Shown here in pieces: positions 27,187 through 36,315 of a stretch of 64,000 nt of DNA. Location of the stretch: NCBI RefSeq assembly GCF_900129035.1, contig NZ_FQTW01000005.1, forward strand, positions 62,001 through 126,000, read 5' to 3'. How positions within the stretch are numbered: position 1 is the first letter of the stretch; each line of letters opens with the position of its first letter. A program made the position numbers and the translations under genes. The notes beneath the pieces were generated by a model, which was not told where the DNA came from, made no database searches, and worked only from the letters and a program-made list of their open reading frames with translations. The stretch comes from Psychroflexus salarius (GTDB lineage: Bacteria; Bacteroidota; Bacteroidia; Flavobacteriales; Flavobacteriaceae).

Positions 27187-28473
27187 ATGAAAATAATCTA
27201 TAAATTATTAATGCTGCTGGTTTTTAGCTGTACCTCACTAACGTTTTCACAGCAAACGCCTGCAACAGAACAAACTGAAAGTATAAGTATTATTAATGCA
27301 ACTGCGCATATAGGTAATGGTGAGCTTGTTAACAATGCAGTTATTGTTTTTGAAGACGGTATCATTACTTATGTAGGTACCGATCAATCAAAAGCAAGTG
27401 GAACAACAATCGAGGCAACAGGAAAACACGTTTATCCGGGTTTTATTGCGCCTAACTCAACTTTAGGTTTAGTTGAAATCGATGCGGTAGCAGCTACAGG
27501 TGATGAAGACGAACTTGGTAAAATGCTACCACACGTGCGGAGTATCATCGCTTATAACACTGAAAGCAAAGTAGTTGAAAGCATGCGCCCAAATGGTGTT
27601 TTGATGGGGCAAATTACTCCTCAAGGTGGTCGTATTTCAGGTACATCATCTATTGTTCAGTTTGATGCTTGGAACTGGGAAGATGCTATTATAAAAGAAG
27701 ATGATGCTTTACACCTTAATTGGCCATATGGTTTTAGACGAAGTGGCAATTGGTATGATCCAAATCGTCGATACGAACAAAATAAAAATTATCAACCTGA
27801 AGTTGAGGATATATATACCTATTTTAAATCAGCTAAAGTTTATACAGAAGAAAATAACCGCGATCTAGAAAAAGAAGCCATGCAAGGCGTTTTTAATGGG
27901 ACAAAGCGTTTGTTTGTTCATGTTAATGGCGAGAAAGAAATTCGTGATGTTATTAGTTTTAAAGAAAAAATGAATCTTCCGAATTTAACTATAGTTGGTG
28001 CTTATCATGCTTATAAAGTTGCTGAAGAACTAAAAGCTGCCGATATTTCAGTTTTAGTTCAGCGTGTGCACCAAGTGCCAAATTTTGAAGATGACGATTA
28101 TGATTTGCCTTATAAATTACCAAAGTTACTGCATGATGCAGGTTTATTAGTTGCCTTAGAAGGTAGCGGGCAAATGGAACGCATGAACTCTAGAAATCTA
28201 CCATTTTATGCTGGTACAGCTGCAGCATTTGGTCTAGATAAAGAATTGGCTCTACAAATGATTACTTTAAATACGGCTAAAATACTTGGTGTTGACGATC
28301 AAATTGGTTCTTTAGAAGTTGGTAAAGATGCCACTCTTTTTATTAGTGAAGGTGATGCGCTTGACATGAAAGGCAATAAATTAACTCGCGCATTTATTCA
28401 AGGTCGTGACATTAGTTTAGAATCTCATCAAACCGAATTATATAAACGTTATTCTAATAAATATAAAGATTAA
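27187..28473 (+). CDS. secreted amidohydrolase-fold protein without the HxH metal motif
   Basis: A 428-residue protein with a signal peptide (cleavage after TFSQ, 22). It shows the amidohydrolase outline: the beta-sandwich start IINATAHIGNGELVNNAVIV, the KHVYPGFIAPNSTLG strand (80-94), a long middle region and the typical end ITLNTAKILGVDDQIGSLEVGKDATLFI. At the place of the HxH metal ligands it has PNSTLG, and there is no HSDxP- or NSDD-like Asp motif, so a mononuclear or binuclear metal centre is unlikely. It begins 1 nt after the stop of the 998-aa protein gene. A partner or scaffold role for that enzyme is an inference. The unit ends at a strong bidirectional terminator. Confidence 0.88.
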   Translation: MKIIYKLLMLLVFSCTSLTFSQQTPATEQTESISIINATAHIGNGELVNNAVIVFEDGIITYVGTDQSKASGTTIEATGKHVYPGFIAPNSTLGLVEIDAVAATGDEDELGKMLPHVRSIIAYNTESKVVESMRPNGVLMGQITPQGGRISGTSSIVQFDAWNWEDAIIKEDDALHLNWPYGFRRSGNWYDPNRRYEQNKNYQPEVEDIYTYFKSAKVYTEENNRDLEKEAMQGVFNGTKRLFVHVNGEKEIRDVISFKEKMNLPNLTIVGAYHAYKVAEELKAADISVLVQRVHQVPNFEDDDYDLPYKLPKLLHDAGLLVALEGSGQMERMNSRNLPFYAGTAAAFGLDKELALQMITLNTAKILGVDDQIGSLEVGKDATLFISEGDALDMKGNKLTRAFIQGRDISLESHQTELYKRYSNKYKD

Positions 28474-28500
28474 TTATTGTACTTAATCTTCTTTTAAATA

Positions 28501-28531
28501 AAAAAACCTCGAATTAATTTCGAGGTTTTTT
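28501..28531. terminator. bidirectional terminator between the amidohydrolase gene and aroQ
   Basis: A 13-bp stem AAAAAACCTCGAA/TTCGAGGTTTTTT with a 5-nt loop, A-rich on one side and T-rich on the other, serving both convergent genes. Confidence 0.88.
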
Positions 28532-28571
28532 ATTACAAAATCTTTAATCTTAATTGTTTTATTAAAATAAA

Positions 28572-28988
28572 TTAATCGTCTGTGAAGCTCTTTATGGCAA
28601 GTTCATAACTTTTTAAACCAAAGCCAAGAATACAGCCTAAAGCCACAGGTGTAATAAAAGAATGTTTTCTGAAATCTTCTCGTTGGTGCGTATTTGAAAT
28701 ATGTACTTCAATCACTGGTGTTGAAATTGTTTTAATAGCATCAGCAATGCCAATTGAATTATGTGTATACGCAGCTGCATTTAAAATAACACCATCTACA
28801 TCATCACATTCTTGAAGTTCAGAAATGAGTTCTCCTTCAATGTTTGATTGAAAATAGGATAATTCAATATTTTTATATTTAAATTGAAGTTCTGTAAAAT
28901 AATCTTTAAAATTGGTATAACCATAAATCTCTGGCTCTCGTTTACCAAGAACGTTTAAATTTGGTCCATTAATTATATGTATCTTCAT
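28572..28988 (-). CDS. aroQ: type II 3-dehydroquinate dehydratase
   Basis: The 138-residue cytoplasmic enzyme dehydrates 3-dehydroquinate to 3-dehydroshikimate in the shikimate pathway and assembles as a dodecamer in the family. The N-terminal INGPNLNVLGKREPEIYGY (4-22) carries the catalytic Tyr and lid Arg. ILNAAAYTHNSIGIADAI carries the Asn and substrate-binding residues, and EVHISNTHQREDFRKHSF carries the catalytic His and Arg. Length is slightly below the common 145-150. It is divergent from xerD, with a minus-strand promoter element in the short gap. This aroQ-xerD pairing is, as I recall, common in flavobacteria. Confidence 0.96.
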   Translation of the reverse strand: MKIHIINGPNLNVLGKREPEIYGYTNFKDYFTELQFKYKNIELSYFQSNIEGELISELQECDDVDGVILNAAAYTHNSIGIADAIKTISTPVIEVHISNTHQREDFRKHSFITPVALGCILGFGLKSYELAIKSFTDD

Positions 28989-29013
28989 GTGATTAAATTA
29001 TTAAGCTAAGTTA

Positions 29014-29021
29014 CAAAAATA
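29014..29021 (-). promoter_or_regulatory. -7 promoter element for aroQ
   Basis: On the minus strand TATTTTTG matches TAnnTTTG, 25 nt before the aroQ ATG. Confidence 0.45.
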
Positions 29022-29032
29022 TATCATGCCTC

Positions 29033-29929
29033 ATGAATTGGTCTGCTGCAATTAAAGACTTTGCTAACTACTTGAAAATCGAACGCGGTTTACAACACAA
29101 TACTGTGGTTAATTATCAATTAGATGTTGAGAAACTTCAACAGTATCTGGATGATTTCAAAATAGAGGTAAGCCCTCTGAAAATTTCAGTCGAAGCTATT
29201 AGAGAATTCATTTATGATTTTTCAAAATCCGCTAATGCAAGAAGTCAAGCCCGATTAATTTCAGGCTTAAAAAGTTTTTTTGATTACTTGGTTTTTGAAG
29301 ATTTACGTGAAGATAATCCGATGGTTTTAATTGAAGCACCAAAAATTGGCCGAAAGTTGCCAGATACTTTAAGTTTAAAAGAAATTGACCAACTTTTAGA
29401 TGCTATTGATTTATCTTCTGGGCAGGGTCAGCGAAATAAAGCAATTATTGAGTTGTTATATGGTTGTGGTTTACGGGTTAGCGAGTTAGTAAACCTACGT
29501 ATTTCAGATTTATATTTTGAAGAATCTTTTATAAATGTTGTGGGCAAAGGCGATAAACAGCGTTTTGTACCGATTAGTGATTATACTATTAAATATATTG
29601 AATTATACCAGAAACATATCAGAAACCATCAGCAAATAGCAGCTGGTCATGAAGATATTTTATTTTTAAATAGACGAGGCAAACAGTTATCTAGGGCTAT
29701 GATTTTCACTGTGATTAGAACTTTAGCAAATAAAGCGAATATCAAGAAAAAAATAAGTCCGCACACTTTTAGACATTCATTTGCGACACATTTGTTGGAA
29801 AATGGTGCAGATTTACGTGCTATACAACAAATGCTAGGTCATGAAAGTATTACCACGACTGAAGTCTACATGCATTTAAATCAGTCTCATTTGCGTGAAA
29901 CTATAGAGAAATTTCATCCTAGAACATAA
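29033..29929 (+). CDS. xerD: tyrosine recombinase XerD
   Basis: A 298-residue tyrosine recombinase, the normal size for XerC/XerD, which resolves chromosome dimers at dif. The N-terminal SAM-like DNA-binding domain covers about residues 1-105 (DFANYLKIERGLQHNTVVNY). The catalytic domain holds Arg in YGCGLRVSELVNL, Lys in VVGKGDKQRFVP, the HxxR motif in SPHTFRHSFATHLL, His in MLGHESITTTEVYMHL and the Tyr nucleophile in the same segment. No adjacent integrase target, tRNA or phage gene is seen, so this is the housekeeping enzyme and not a mobile-element integrase. I prefer XerD over XerC on sequence feel and context. Confidence 0.9.
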   Translation: MNWSAAIKDFANYLKIERGLQHNTVVNYQLDVEKLQQYLDDFKIEVSPLKISVEAIREFIYDFSKSANARSQARLISGLKSFFDYLVFEDLREDNPMVLIEAPKIGRKLPDTLSLKEIDQLLDAIDLSSGQGQRNKAIIELLYGCGLRVSELVNLRISDLYFEESFINVVGKGDKQRFVPISDYTIKYIELYQKHIRNHQQIAAGHEDILFLNRRGKQLSRAMIFTVIRTLANKANIKKKISPHTFRHSFATHLLENGADLRAIQQMLGHESITTTEVYMHLNQSHLRETIEKFHPRT

Positions 29930-29976
29930 ATTTTAAAAGTTTATAGTAATCATAACTTGTTTGTTTGATTACTGCT

Positions 29977-29984
29977 TATTTTTG
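29977..29984 (+). promoter_or_regulatory. -7 promoter element abutting the antiporter start codon (leaderless)
   Basis: TATTTTTG matches TAnnTTTG and lies 4 nt before the ATG at 29989. A TTG at 29957-29959 is 17 nt upstream. The spacing puts the predicted transcription start on or next to the A of ATG. Confidence 0.6.
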
Positions 29985-29988
29985 CAAC

Positions 29989-31992
29989 ATGGAAATACCA
30001 TTATTAAAAGAGATTGTTGTTGTTTTAGGCATTTCAATAGTTATTATTTTAGCATTTCAAAAGCTGAAATTACCATCTATCTTAGGTTTTTTGTCAGCTG
30101 GAATTATTGTTGGTCCGAATGCCTTTAATTTATTAAGCTCACAACACGAAGTAGAATTACTCTCAGAAATTGGTATTATATTTTTATTATTTGTGATTGG
30201 TATTGAGCTTTCGTTTAGTGGACTCATGAAAATCAAACGAACGGTTTTTTTAGGTGGAGGCGCTCAAGTAACGCTAACCATTGCAACTGTGGCTTTAATT
30301 GCTTCTATTTATGGTTTAAGCGTGAATACTTCAATTTTTGTTGGGTTTTTAATTGCTTTAAGTAGTACCGCAATAGTTTTAAAACTTTTACAAGAACGTG
30401 GAGAAATACAATCTCCACAAGGACGCTTGTCGCTTGGTGTTTTAATTTTTCAAGATATCATTGTTGTACCAATGATGTTGGTTACACCAATTTTAGCAGG
30501 TAAGACGCCAGATGTTTGGAATACAGTTTTAATGCTCATACTTAAAATTATTGGTCTTGCAGTTGTTGTTTTTATTTTACAAAAATATATTGTACCGAAG
30601 GTGTTTAGAGCTGTTGTGAAAACTAAAAGCAAAGAGTTATTTATCTTAACTACCGTAGTTTTTTGTTTTGCCATAGCTTGGCTAACAAGTGCTGTTGGTT
30701 TATCATTAGCATTAGGTGCTTTTTTTGCTGGTTTAATTATTTCTGAGTCAGAATATAGTCATCAAGCCACAGCAAATGTTCTACCATTTCGTGAAATATT
30801 TATCAGTTTCTTTTTTATTTCAGTGGGTTCTTTGCTTGATATTCAGTTTTTTGGTCGTCATTTTCATTACATAATACTTATAGTTTTAGTGGTATTAATT
30901 GTTAAAGTGTTGGTTGTATTGTTAACGTCACGACTTTTAAAATTAACCCCAAAAGTAGCTTTTATCGGTGCATTCTCATTGCTACAAGTTGGTGAATTTT
31001 CACTTTTATTATCAACTGTTGGCTTACAGAATGAGTTGCTTACAGCAGACTTATACCAATATTTTTTAGCCGTTTCTATTGTTACAATGGCATTAACACC
31101 TATGTTTATTAATAAGGCCGAAAAGTTTAGCCGCTTCTTACTAACAGTTCCTATTCCTAAACGGGTGAAAAAGCGTCTAAATGCACAGAAAATAGACATG
31201 AGTTCTCATGAAGATGATCATTTTCATGATTGGGAAGACCATGTTATAATTGTTGGTTATGGTATTAACGGTAAAAATATTTCGCGTGTCACACAACAAA
31301 TAGGTATTCCTTATGTGATTGTTGAAATGGATTTTGAAGAGTTTGAAGCAGCTAAGGCTAACAATCAACCCATCGTTTTCGGTGATGCAGGACAAACTGA
31401 AATACTTCAGCATGTTAACGTGCAAAAGGCTAGAGTTGTGGTGATTGCCATTTCAGATCCAGTAGCTACAAAACAAATTATCTCTTCAATTCGTTTATTT
31501 TCACAAACAGTTTATATTATTGTTAGAACACGCTTTGTTAAAGAAATTGAAGAAAACATGAAAATTGGTGCCGATGAAGTTATTCCAGAAGAGTTTGAAA
31601 CTTCTATCGAAATATTTACTAGAGTTTTAAAACAGTACATGGTAACTCAAGACGAAATTTCTAATATTGTGACTGAAATTAGATCGGCAGATTATGAGGT
31701 GTTAACTAGCTTAAAACCAGTTTCTAAAAAAGCCGTTTTTAAGCAATTAAACATTCCGAATAAAGAAGTGGCTACATTGCATGTTCAACATCGCGATAAC
31801 CCGATAGTAGGCCGAACAATTGAAGCTTCTGGCATTGGTAAAAACTATAATTTAACCGTTTTAGCGATTAAACGCGGCCGTAAATATATTGATGAAATAA
31901 AACCAGACACAAAAATTTGTGTTGATGATATCATCTATATTTTTGGAACACCTACAAAGATTAATGAATTGAATAAAATTGTAAAACTTTAG
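29989..31992 (+). CDS. CPA2-family cation:proton antiporter with C-terminal TrkA-N and TrkA-C domains
   Basis: I start at the ATG at 29989 (MEIPLLKEIVVVLG, 667 residues) because the promoter element lies directly before it; the frame is open 8 codons further up. The first 375 residues contain about 12 transmembrane helices of the Na_H_Exchanger fold, including GFLSAGIIVGPNAFNLL and the GALSLLQVGEFSLLLS-type helix. A cytoplasmic Rossmann domain follows (HVIIVGYGINGKNISRV, GxGxxG nucleotide-binding motif, about 402-520), then a TrkA-C domain (about 590-665). This layout is that of KefB/KefC/YbaL-like K+ or Na+/H+ antiporters gated by nucleotides. The ion cannot be decided. It stands alone between xerD and the M61 peptidase gene. 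Confidence 0.92.
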   Translation: MEIPLLKEIVVVLGISIVIILAFQKLKLPSILGFLSAGIIVGPNAFNLLSSQHEVELLSEIGIIFLLFVIGIELSFSGLMKIKRTVFLGGGAQVTLTIATVALIASIYGLSVNTSIFVGFLIALSSTAIVLKLLQERGEIQSPQGRLSLGVLIFQDIIVVPMMLVTPILAGKTPDVWNTVLMLILKIIGLAVVVFILQKYIVPKVFRAVVKTKSKELFILTTVVFCFAIAWLTSAVGLSLALGAFFAGLIISESEYSHQATANVLPFREIFISFFFISVGSLLDIQFFGRHFHYIILIVLVVLIVKVLVVLLTSRLLKLTPKVAFIGAFSLLQVGEFSLLLSTVGLQNELLTADLYQYFLAVSIVTMALTPMFINKAEKFSRFLLTVPIPKRVKKRLNAQKIDMSSHEDDHFHDWEDHVIIVGYGINGKNISRVTQQIGIPYVIVEMDFEEFEAAKANNQPIVFGDAGQTEILQHVNVQKARVVVIAISDPVATKQIISSIRLFSQTVYIIVRTRFVKEIEENMKIGADEVIPEEFETSIEIFTRVLKQYMVTQDEISNIVTEIRSADYEVLTSLKPVSKKAVFKQLNIPNKEVATLHVQHRDNPIVGRTIEASGIGKNYNLTVLAIKRGRKYIDEIKPDTKICVDDIIYIFGTPTKINELNKIVKL

Positions 31993-32076
31993 TGTAACAA
32001 TTTTTAATAATCTTGACGTATAAAGCGCTTATTATACTTAATTAAAAAATATAAATTCAAATTTTAAATCAACTAC

Positions 32077-33936
32077 ATGAAAAAAATTAGTCTCTTAGTT
32101 TTATCAAGCTTAATTTTAGTGGCTTGTAATATTAAACCCAAACAAGAAAAATCTGGTGTTAGCATTAGTTTAGATTTAGTAAACATAGATAATGACCAGG
32201 TTAAAGTGGTTCACGATCCAAGTGTTATTTCAACTGAAACAACCACTTTTTATATTCCAAAAACAATTCCAGGAACCTATGCCATCAATAATTACGGTCA
32301 GTTTGTTGAAGACTTTTCAGCTATCTCTTATGATGGTGAATCATTGCCAGTAAAGCAACTTAACCAGAATTCTTGGGAAATTAGTAATGCTAAGGAATTA
32401 GATAAAGTTCAATACTTAGTTAATGATACTTATGATATTGAAGGTGAAGGCGATGTGTTTTCTCCTGCTGGAACAAACATTGTAGCTGATGAACATTTCA
32501 TGCTTAATTTGCATGGTTTTGTTGGCTATTTTGAAGGTATGCAAGAAGAAGTGCATCAATTAGAAGTCAAGCGTCCTAATGATTTGGTAGCTTCAACATC
32601 GCTTCCAGTTGCCAGTCAATTGAATGAAGTTAATTATACTACTGATGAATTCGTGACAAATCGTTACTTCGGTATTATTGACAACCCAATTATGTATGCA
32701 AAGCCTGATACAACAAGTTTTGATATTCAAGGCATGCAAGTTGAATTAAGTATTTATTCGCCTAATAAAACTTATTCTACAAATGACTTAAAACCTGCTT
32801 TAGAAGAAATGATTCAGGCTCAAAAAGCCTTCTTGGGCGATATTGATAATACGCCAGTTTACTCTATCTTACTGTATTTGTCTGATATGGAAGCCACCGA
32901 TGCTCGTGGTTTTGGTGCTTTAGAACACCATACGTCAACGACTGTGGTTTTACCTGAAACCATGCCTTTAGAGCAACTTAAGCAAACGATGACTGATGTT
33001 GTTTCTCATGAATTCTTTCATATTATTACTCCTTTAAATATACATTCTAATGAAGTGCATTATTTTGGATACAACGACCCTAAAATGTCTAAACATTTAT
33101 GGATGTATGAAGGCGTAACGGAGTATTTTGCTAACTTGTTTCAAGTTAATCAAGGCTTAATTTCTGAGCAAGAGTTTTATAACCGAATCAATGATAAAAT
33201 TAGTACAGCTGCTTCATTTGATCGCACAATGCCATTTACAGAAATGAGTGAAAATATTCTTGAAAAAGAGTATAAAGACAGTTACTATAATGTTTACCAA
33301 AAAGGCGCCTTAATTGGTATGACTTTAGACATTAAACTTAGAGAATTAAGTAATGGAGAAATGGGTATTTTAGACCTTATGAAGAAATTGATTTCTAAAT
33401 ACGGTAAAGAACAACCATTTAATGATGATGAGTTATTTGATGATATTGTTGCTATGACTTATCCAGAAATTGAAGATTACTTTGACACTTACATCTCAGG
33501 AACAACGCCGCTAGATTTTGAATTATTTTTTGATAAAGTTGGTCTAGAGCAAACAACTGATATGGCTAATACTGGCTATTTTTTAAATGGACAAACGCCT
33601 TTTATTAACGTTAATCAAAGTACAAAAGAGGTGTTTTTTAGAACATCTTATCCTATGAATACTTTTTTTAATGACCTTGGTGTTGAACCTGGCGATATTA
33701 TTAAAAGTATCAACGGTACGACATATAACTTAGATAACATTAGAAATTTAATCATGAATTCTATGGGTTGGAAGGAAGGAGATGACTTTAAAATGACAGT
33801 AATCCGTGATGGAGAAGAACTGACTTTTGAATCAAAATTAGAACAACCTAAAATTGAAAAATCAACCTTAAAGGCAAAAGACTTAGAGTTATCGAGTAAT
33901 GCTTACCAATTAAGACAGTCTTGGTTGAAGTCTTAG
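32077..33936 (+). CDS. M61-family metallopeptidase lipoprotein with PDZ domain
   Basis: The 619-residue lipoprotein (signal MKKISLLVLSSLILVACN, lipobox LVAC, Cys17) is a glycyl-aminopeptidase-type M61 enzyme. The zinc motif HEFFH is at 311-315 in VVSHEFFHIITPLNI, and the third ligand Glu is in MYEGVTEYFANLF about 30 residues later. An N-terminal beta domain (about 25-200) precedes the thermolysin-like catalytic part. A PDZ domain (about 510-595, GVEPGDIIKSINGTTYNL) ends the protein. It probably trims peptides at the cell envelope. It is a single gene followed by a clear terminator; no exact promoter element was seen. Confidence 0.93.
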   Translation: MKKISLLVLSSLILVACNIKPKQEKSGVSISLDLVNIDNDQVKVVHDPSVISTETTTFYIPKTIPGTYAINNYGQFVEDFSAISYDGESLPVKQLNQNSWEISNAKELDKVQYLVNDTYDIEGEGDVFSPAGTNIVADEHFMLNLHGFVGYFEGMQEEVHQLEVKRPNDLVASTSLPVASQLNEVNYTTDEFVTNRYFGIIDNPIMYAKPDTTSFDIQGMQVELSIYSPNKTYSTNDLKPALEEMIQAQKAFLGDIDNTPVYSILLYLSDMEATDARGFGALEHHTSTTVVLPETMPLEQLKQTMTDVVSHEFFHIITPLNIHSNEVHYFGYNDPKMSKHLWMYEGVTEYFANLFQVNQGLISEQEFYNRINDKISTAASFDRTMPFTEMSENILEKEYKDSYYNVYQKGALIGMTLDIKLRELSNGEMGILDLMKKLISKYGKEQPFNDDELFDDIVAMTYPEIEDYFDTYISGTTPLDFELFFDKVGLEQTTDMANTGYFLNGQTPFINVNQSTKEVFFRTSYPMNTFFNDLGVEPGDIIKSINGTTYNLDNIRNLIMNSMGWKEGDDFKMTVIRDGEELTFESKLEQPKIEKSTLKAKDLELSSNAYQLRQSWLKS

Positions 33937-33955
33937 GCTACTTTTACAATATTTA

Positions 33956-33987
33956 AAAAGTCCAAATTTATTTTTGGACTTTTTTTG
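33956..33987 (+). terminator. Rho-independent terminator after the M61 peptidase gene
   Basis: An 11-bp stem AAAAGTCCAAA/TTTGGACTTTT (33956-33966 with 33973-33983) is followed by further T residues. Confidence 0.85.
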
Positions 33988-34003
33988 ATGCATTAATTAT
34001 GCT

Positions 34004-34011
34004 TAGCTTTG
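34004..34011 (+). promoter_or_regulatory. -7 promoter element for the DUF6913-dapA unit
   Basis: TAGCTTTG matches TAnnTTTG, 16 nt before the ATG. TTTG at 33984-33987 may be the -33 box. Confidence 0.5.
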
Positions 34012-34027
34012 TTTTAGGACGAATATT

Positions 34028-34549
34028 ATGAAAAAACCGATCAGGCAGTTTTTTATTTCTCGAAAAATTAAGTCTAATTTTTCAAAAATTAGAACGCAGA
34101 CTTTCAGTGATAATCGTGCTTTAATTTTGTTTCATACAGATTGCACGGACTTCAAGCAGCTAAAACAGTCATTTGAAAATTACTTTGTAGAATCTAAAAA
34201 TTATGAATTACAGTTAATTGGTTTTGGAAGTGAAAAAAGTCTAGCTAACTTGAGAGATCAATCAACTGAAAACTTAAAGTTGATTTCGCCTAAAGACTTC
34301 AACCTGATGGCAAATATAAAAACCGAGTCACTTCAAAAATGTTTAGATCAATCTTATCATTTTTGTTTTAACTTTTATGCTTCAAATAGGTCTTATCTTC
34401 AACTCATCAATTCAATGATTTCAGCTCTTTTTAATATAGGAATTACAGATGAGTTTCCGAATAAATTTTCAGTTTCAGTATCAGAATCACAACCAGAACA
34501 GTTTTTTAAAGAAGTTTCAAATTATATAAGTAAAATTACATATGCATAA
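34028..34549 (+). CDS. DUF6913 family protein
   Basis: A 173-residue cytoplasmic-looking protein with no signal peptide or membrane segment. The N-terminus is basic (MKKPIRQFFISRKIKSNFSK), followed by alternating strands and helices. The family is, as far as I recall, found in flavobacteria directly before dapA and has no known function. Here its last 8 bases overlap the dapA start, so the two are cotranslated; a link to lysine or cell-wall precursor synthesis is possible only by context. It has its own promoter element 16 nt upstream. Confidence 0.72.
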   Translation: MKKPIRQFFISRKIKSNFSKIRTQTFSDNRALILFHTDCTDFKQLKQSFENYFVESKNYELQLIGFGSEKSLANLRDQSTENLKLISPKDFNLMANIKTESLQKCLDQSYHFCFNFYASNRSYLQLINSMISALFNIGITDEFPNKFSVSVSESQPEQFFKEVSNYISKITYA

Positions 34550-35423
34550 TTCAAAGTTTACAGGTACAGGTGTTGCATTAATCACGCCGTTTAAATCAGA
34601 TTTATCAGTTGATTATAAAGCTTTAGAGCGATTGGTTAACTTTCAAATAGACAATGACATCGATTATATAGTTGTGTTAGGAACTACCGCCGAAAGTGCA
34701 ACTTTAAGTGATGAAGAAAAAGAACGCGTCAAACAAACAATTGTTGAGGTTAATCAAAATCGGGTTCCTTTAGTGCTAGGTTTAGGGTCTAATAATACCC
34801 AACAACTATTAGCCGATATAAAATCAACAAAGTTTGATGGTTTTGATGCAATACTTTCTGTTTCACCTTTTTACAATAAACCAACACAAGAAGGCATATA
34901 TCAGCATTTTGCAAGTTTGGCAAAAGTATGTGACTTACCAATTATTCTGTATAATGTTCCAGGTCGTACAGGCTCTAACATACAACCTGCAACAGTTGTG
35001 CGTTTAGCAAATGAGTTTAACCAAATTATTGGAATTAAAGAAGCTGCAGGCGATTTAGAGCAAGCAATGACTTTAATTCGGGATACACCTGAAGATTTTC
35101 TAGTGATTTCTGGTGATGATATGATTACATTACCAATGGTTTTAGCTGGTGGTGCTGGTGTAATTTCAGTGATGGCTGAAGCTTTTCCAAAAGAATTTTC
35201 AGCTATGGTTAATTACGGCTTAAATAGAGATGTTAATAAAGCATTCGAATTGCATTATCAATTTATGCATGGCATTCAATTAATATTTAAAGAAGGAAAT
35301 CCCGCTGGTATTAAAGCAGCTTTTAAGCATTTAGACCTTGCTGAAGCTACTGTAAGGTTACCATTAGTAGAAGCTTCAAAACAGTTAAAAGCTGAAATAA
35401 AAACCTTTATGGCTGGTTTGTAA
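34542..35423 (+). CDS. dapA: 4-hydroxy-tetrahydrodipicolinate synthase
   Basis: The 293-residue TIM-barrel enzyme condenses pyruvate with aspartate semialdehyde, the first committed step to diaminopimelate and lysine. Visible motifs are GTGVALITPF at the N-terminus, VVLGTTAESATLSDEE (about 46-61), the Tyr motif ILYNVPGRTGSNI (about 132-144) and the Schiff-base Lys in IIGIKEAAGDLEQA (about 162-175). Length is normal. Its first bases overlap the DUF6913 gene, placing it second in a two-gene unit. Confidence 0.96.
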   Translation: MHNSKFTGTGVALITPFKSDLSVDYKALERLVNFQIDNDIDYIVVLGTTAESATLSDEEKERVKQTIVEVNQNRVPLVLGLGSNNTQQLLADIKSTKFDGFDAILSVSPFYNKPTQEGIYQHFASLAKVCDLPIILYNVPGRTGSNIQPATVVRLANEFNQIIGIKEAAGDLEQAMTLIRDTPEDFLVISGDDMITLPMVLAGGAGVISVMAEAFPKEFSAMVNYGLNRDVNKAFELHYQFMHGIQLIFKEGNPAGIKAAFKHLDLAEATVRLPLVEASKQLKAEIKTFMAGL

Positions 35424-35468
35424 AATAAGCCTTGAAATATTGCGTTTTCATAATTAGATTATAATCAG

Positions 35469-35476
35469 TAATTTTG
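35469..35476 (+). promoter_or_regulatory. -7 promoter element for the bamD operon
   Basis: TAATTTTG matches TAnnTTTG, 17 nt before the bamD ATG. It probably drives bamD-rpoZ-coaBC-porD and perhaps recN. Confidence 0.5.
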
Positions 35477-35493
35477 CAAAATATTTAATTTAG

Positions 35494-36315
35494 ATGAAGT
35501 ATATAGTTAGCTTACTTTTAGCAACTCTGTTTTTAACGAGTTGTAGCGAGTATCAAAAGGTTTTAAAGAATGAAGAACCTGCGCCAAAATTTGATTTAGC
35601 AAAAACCCTTTACGAAAAAGGCGTTGAAACAGGTCGATCAAAATACTTCACAAGATCTATACGATTGTTTGAGCAAATTTTGCCTCAATATAGAGGTAAG
35701 CCTCAAGGTCAAATTTTATCTTACATGAATGCTAATGCTTATTATTTGAATGGTGATTATTATACATCTGCTTATTTGTTTGAACGTTTTGCGCAATCTT
35801 ACCCTACAAGTGAAAAAACTGAAGAAGCTATCTTTAAATCAGCTAAAAGCTACTATAAAGTTTCACCTGTTTATAGTAAAGACCAATCGCAAACTCAAAA
35901 GGCTTTAGATAAGTTACAAACCTATATTAATGTTTACCCAGAAGGTACATATTTTGTTGAAGCCAATGATATTGTTTTAGAATTAAGAACCAAGCTAGAC
36001 AAAAAATATTACGAAATTGCTAAACAATATCATCATACTGAACGCTATAAAGCTGCAATTGAAGCTTTAGATAATTATATTTTAGATTATCCAGGCACAC
36101 CTTTTAAAGAAAAGGCCTACTTTTATAAATTTGAATCAGCCTATATTTTAGCCATTAACAGCTTACGTTCTTTAACAGAAGAACGTTTAGAAGCTGCTAA
36201 AATTTATGCAGAAGATTATCTACGCTACTATTCAGATGGTGAATTTTCTGAATTAGCAACTAACTATTTAAACGATATTAACGAGAGATTAAACAAAAAA
36301 GCTTATGAAAACTAA
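35494..36315 (+). CDS. bamD: outer-membrane assembly lipoprotein BamD
   Basis: The 273-residue lipoprotein (lipobox LTSC, Cys17) is the TPR-repeat component of the BAM complex that inserts beta-barrel proteins into the outer membrane. TPR-like helices run from about residue 35: LAKTLYEKGVETGRSKYFTRSIRLFEQILPQY, then YYTSAYLFERFAQSYPTS and YKAAIEALDNYILDYPGTPF, all matching the BamD/YfiO pattern. Size is normal. It is first in a tight operon, and its end overlaps rpoZ by 11 bases. Confidence 0.92.
   Translation: MKYIVSLLLATLFLTSCSEYQKVLKNEEPAPKFDLAKTLYEKGVETGRSKYFTRSIRLFEQILPQYRGKPQGQILSYMNANAYYLNGDYYTSAYLFERFAQSYPTSEKTEEAIFKSAKSYYKVSPVYSKDQSQTQKALDKLQTYINVYPEGTYFVEANDIVLELRTKLDKKYYEIAKQYHHTERYKAAIEALDNYILDYPGTPFKEKAYFYKFESAYILAINSLRSLTEERLEAAKIYAEDYLRYYSDGEFSELATNYLNDINERLNKKAYEN

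Noticed and set aside
29033-29929. The tyrosine recombinase was considered as an integrase marking a mobile island.
   Set aside because: Its length, XerD-like motifs, conserved place beside aroQ and lack of flanking tRNA or repeats fit the housekeeping XerD.
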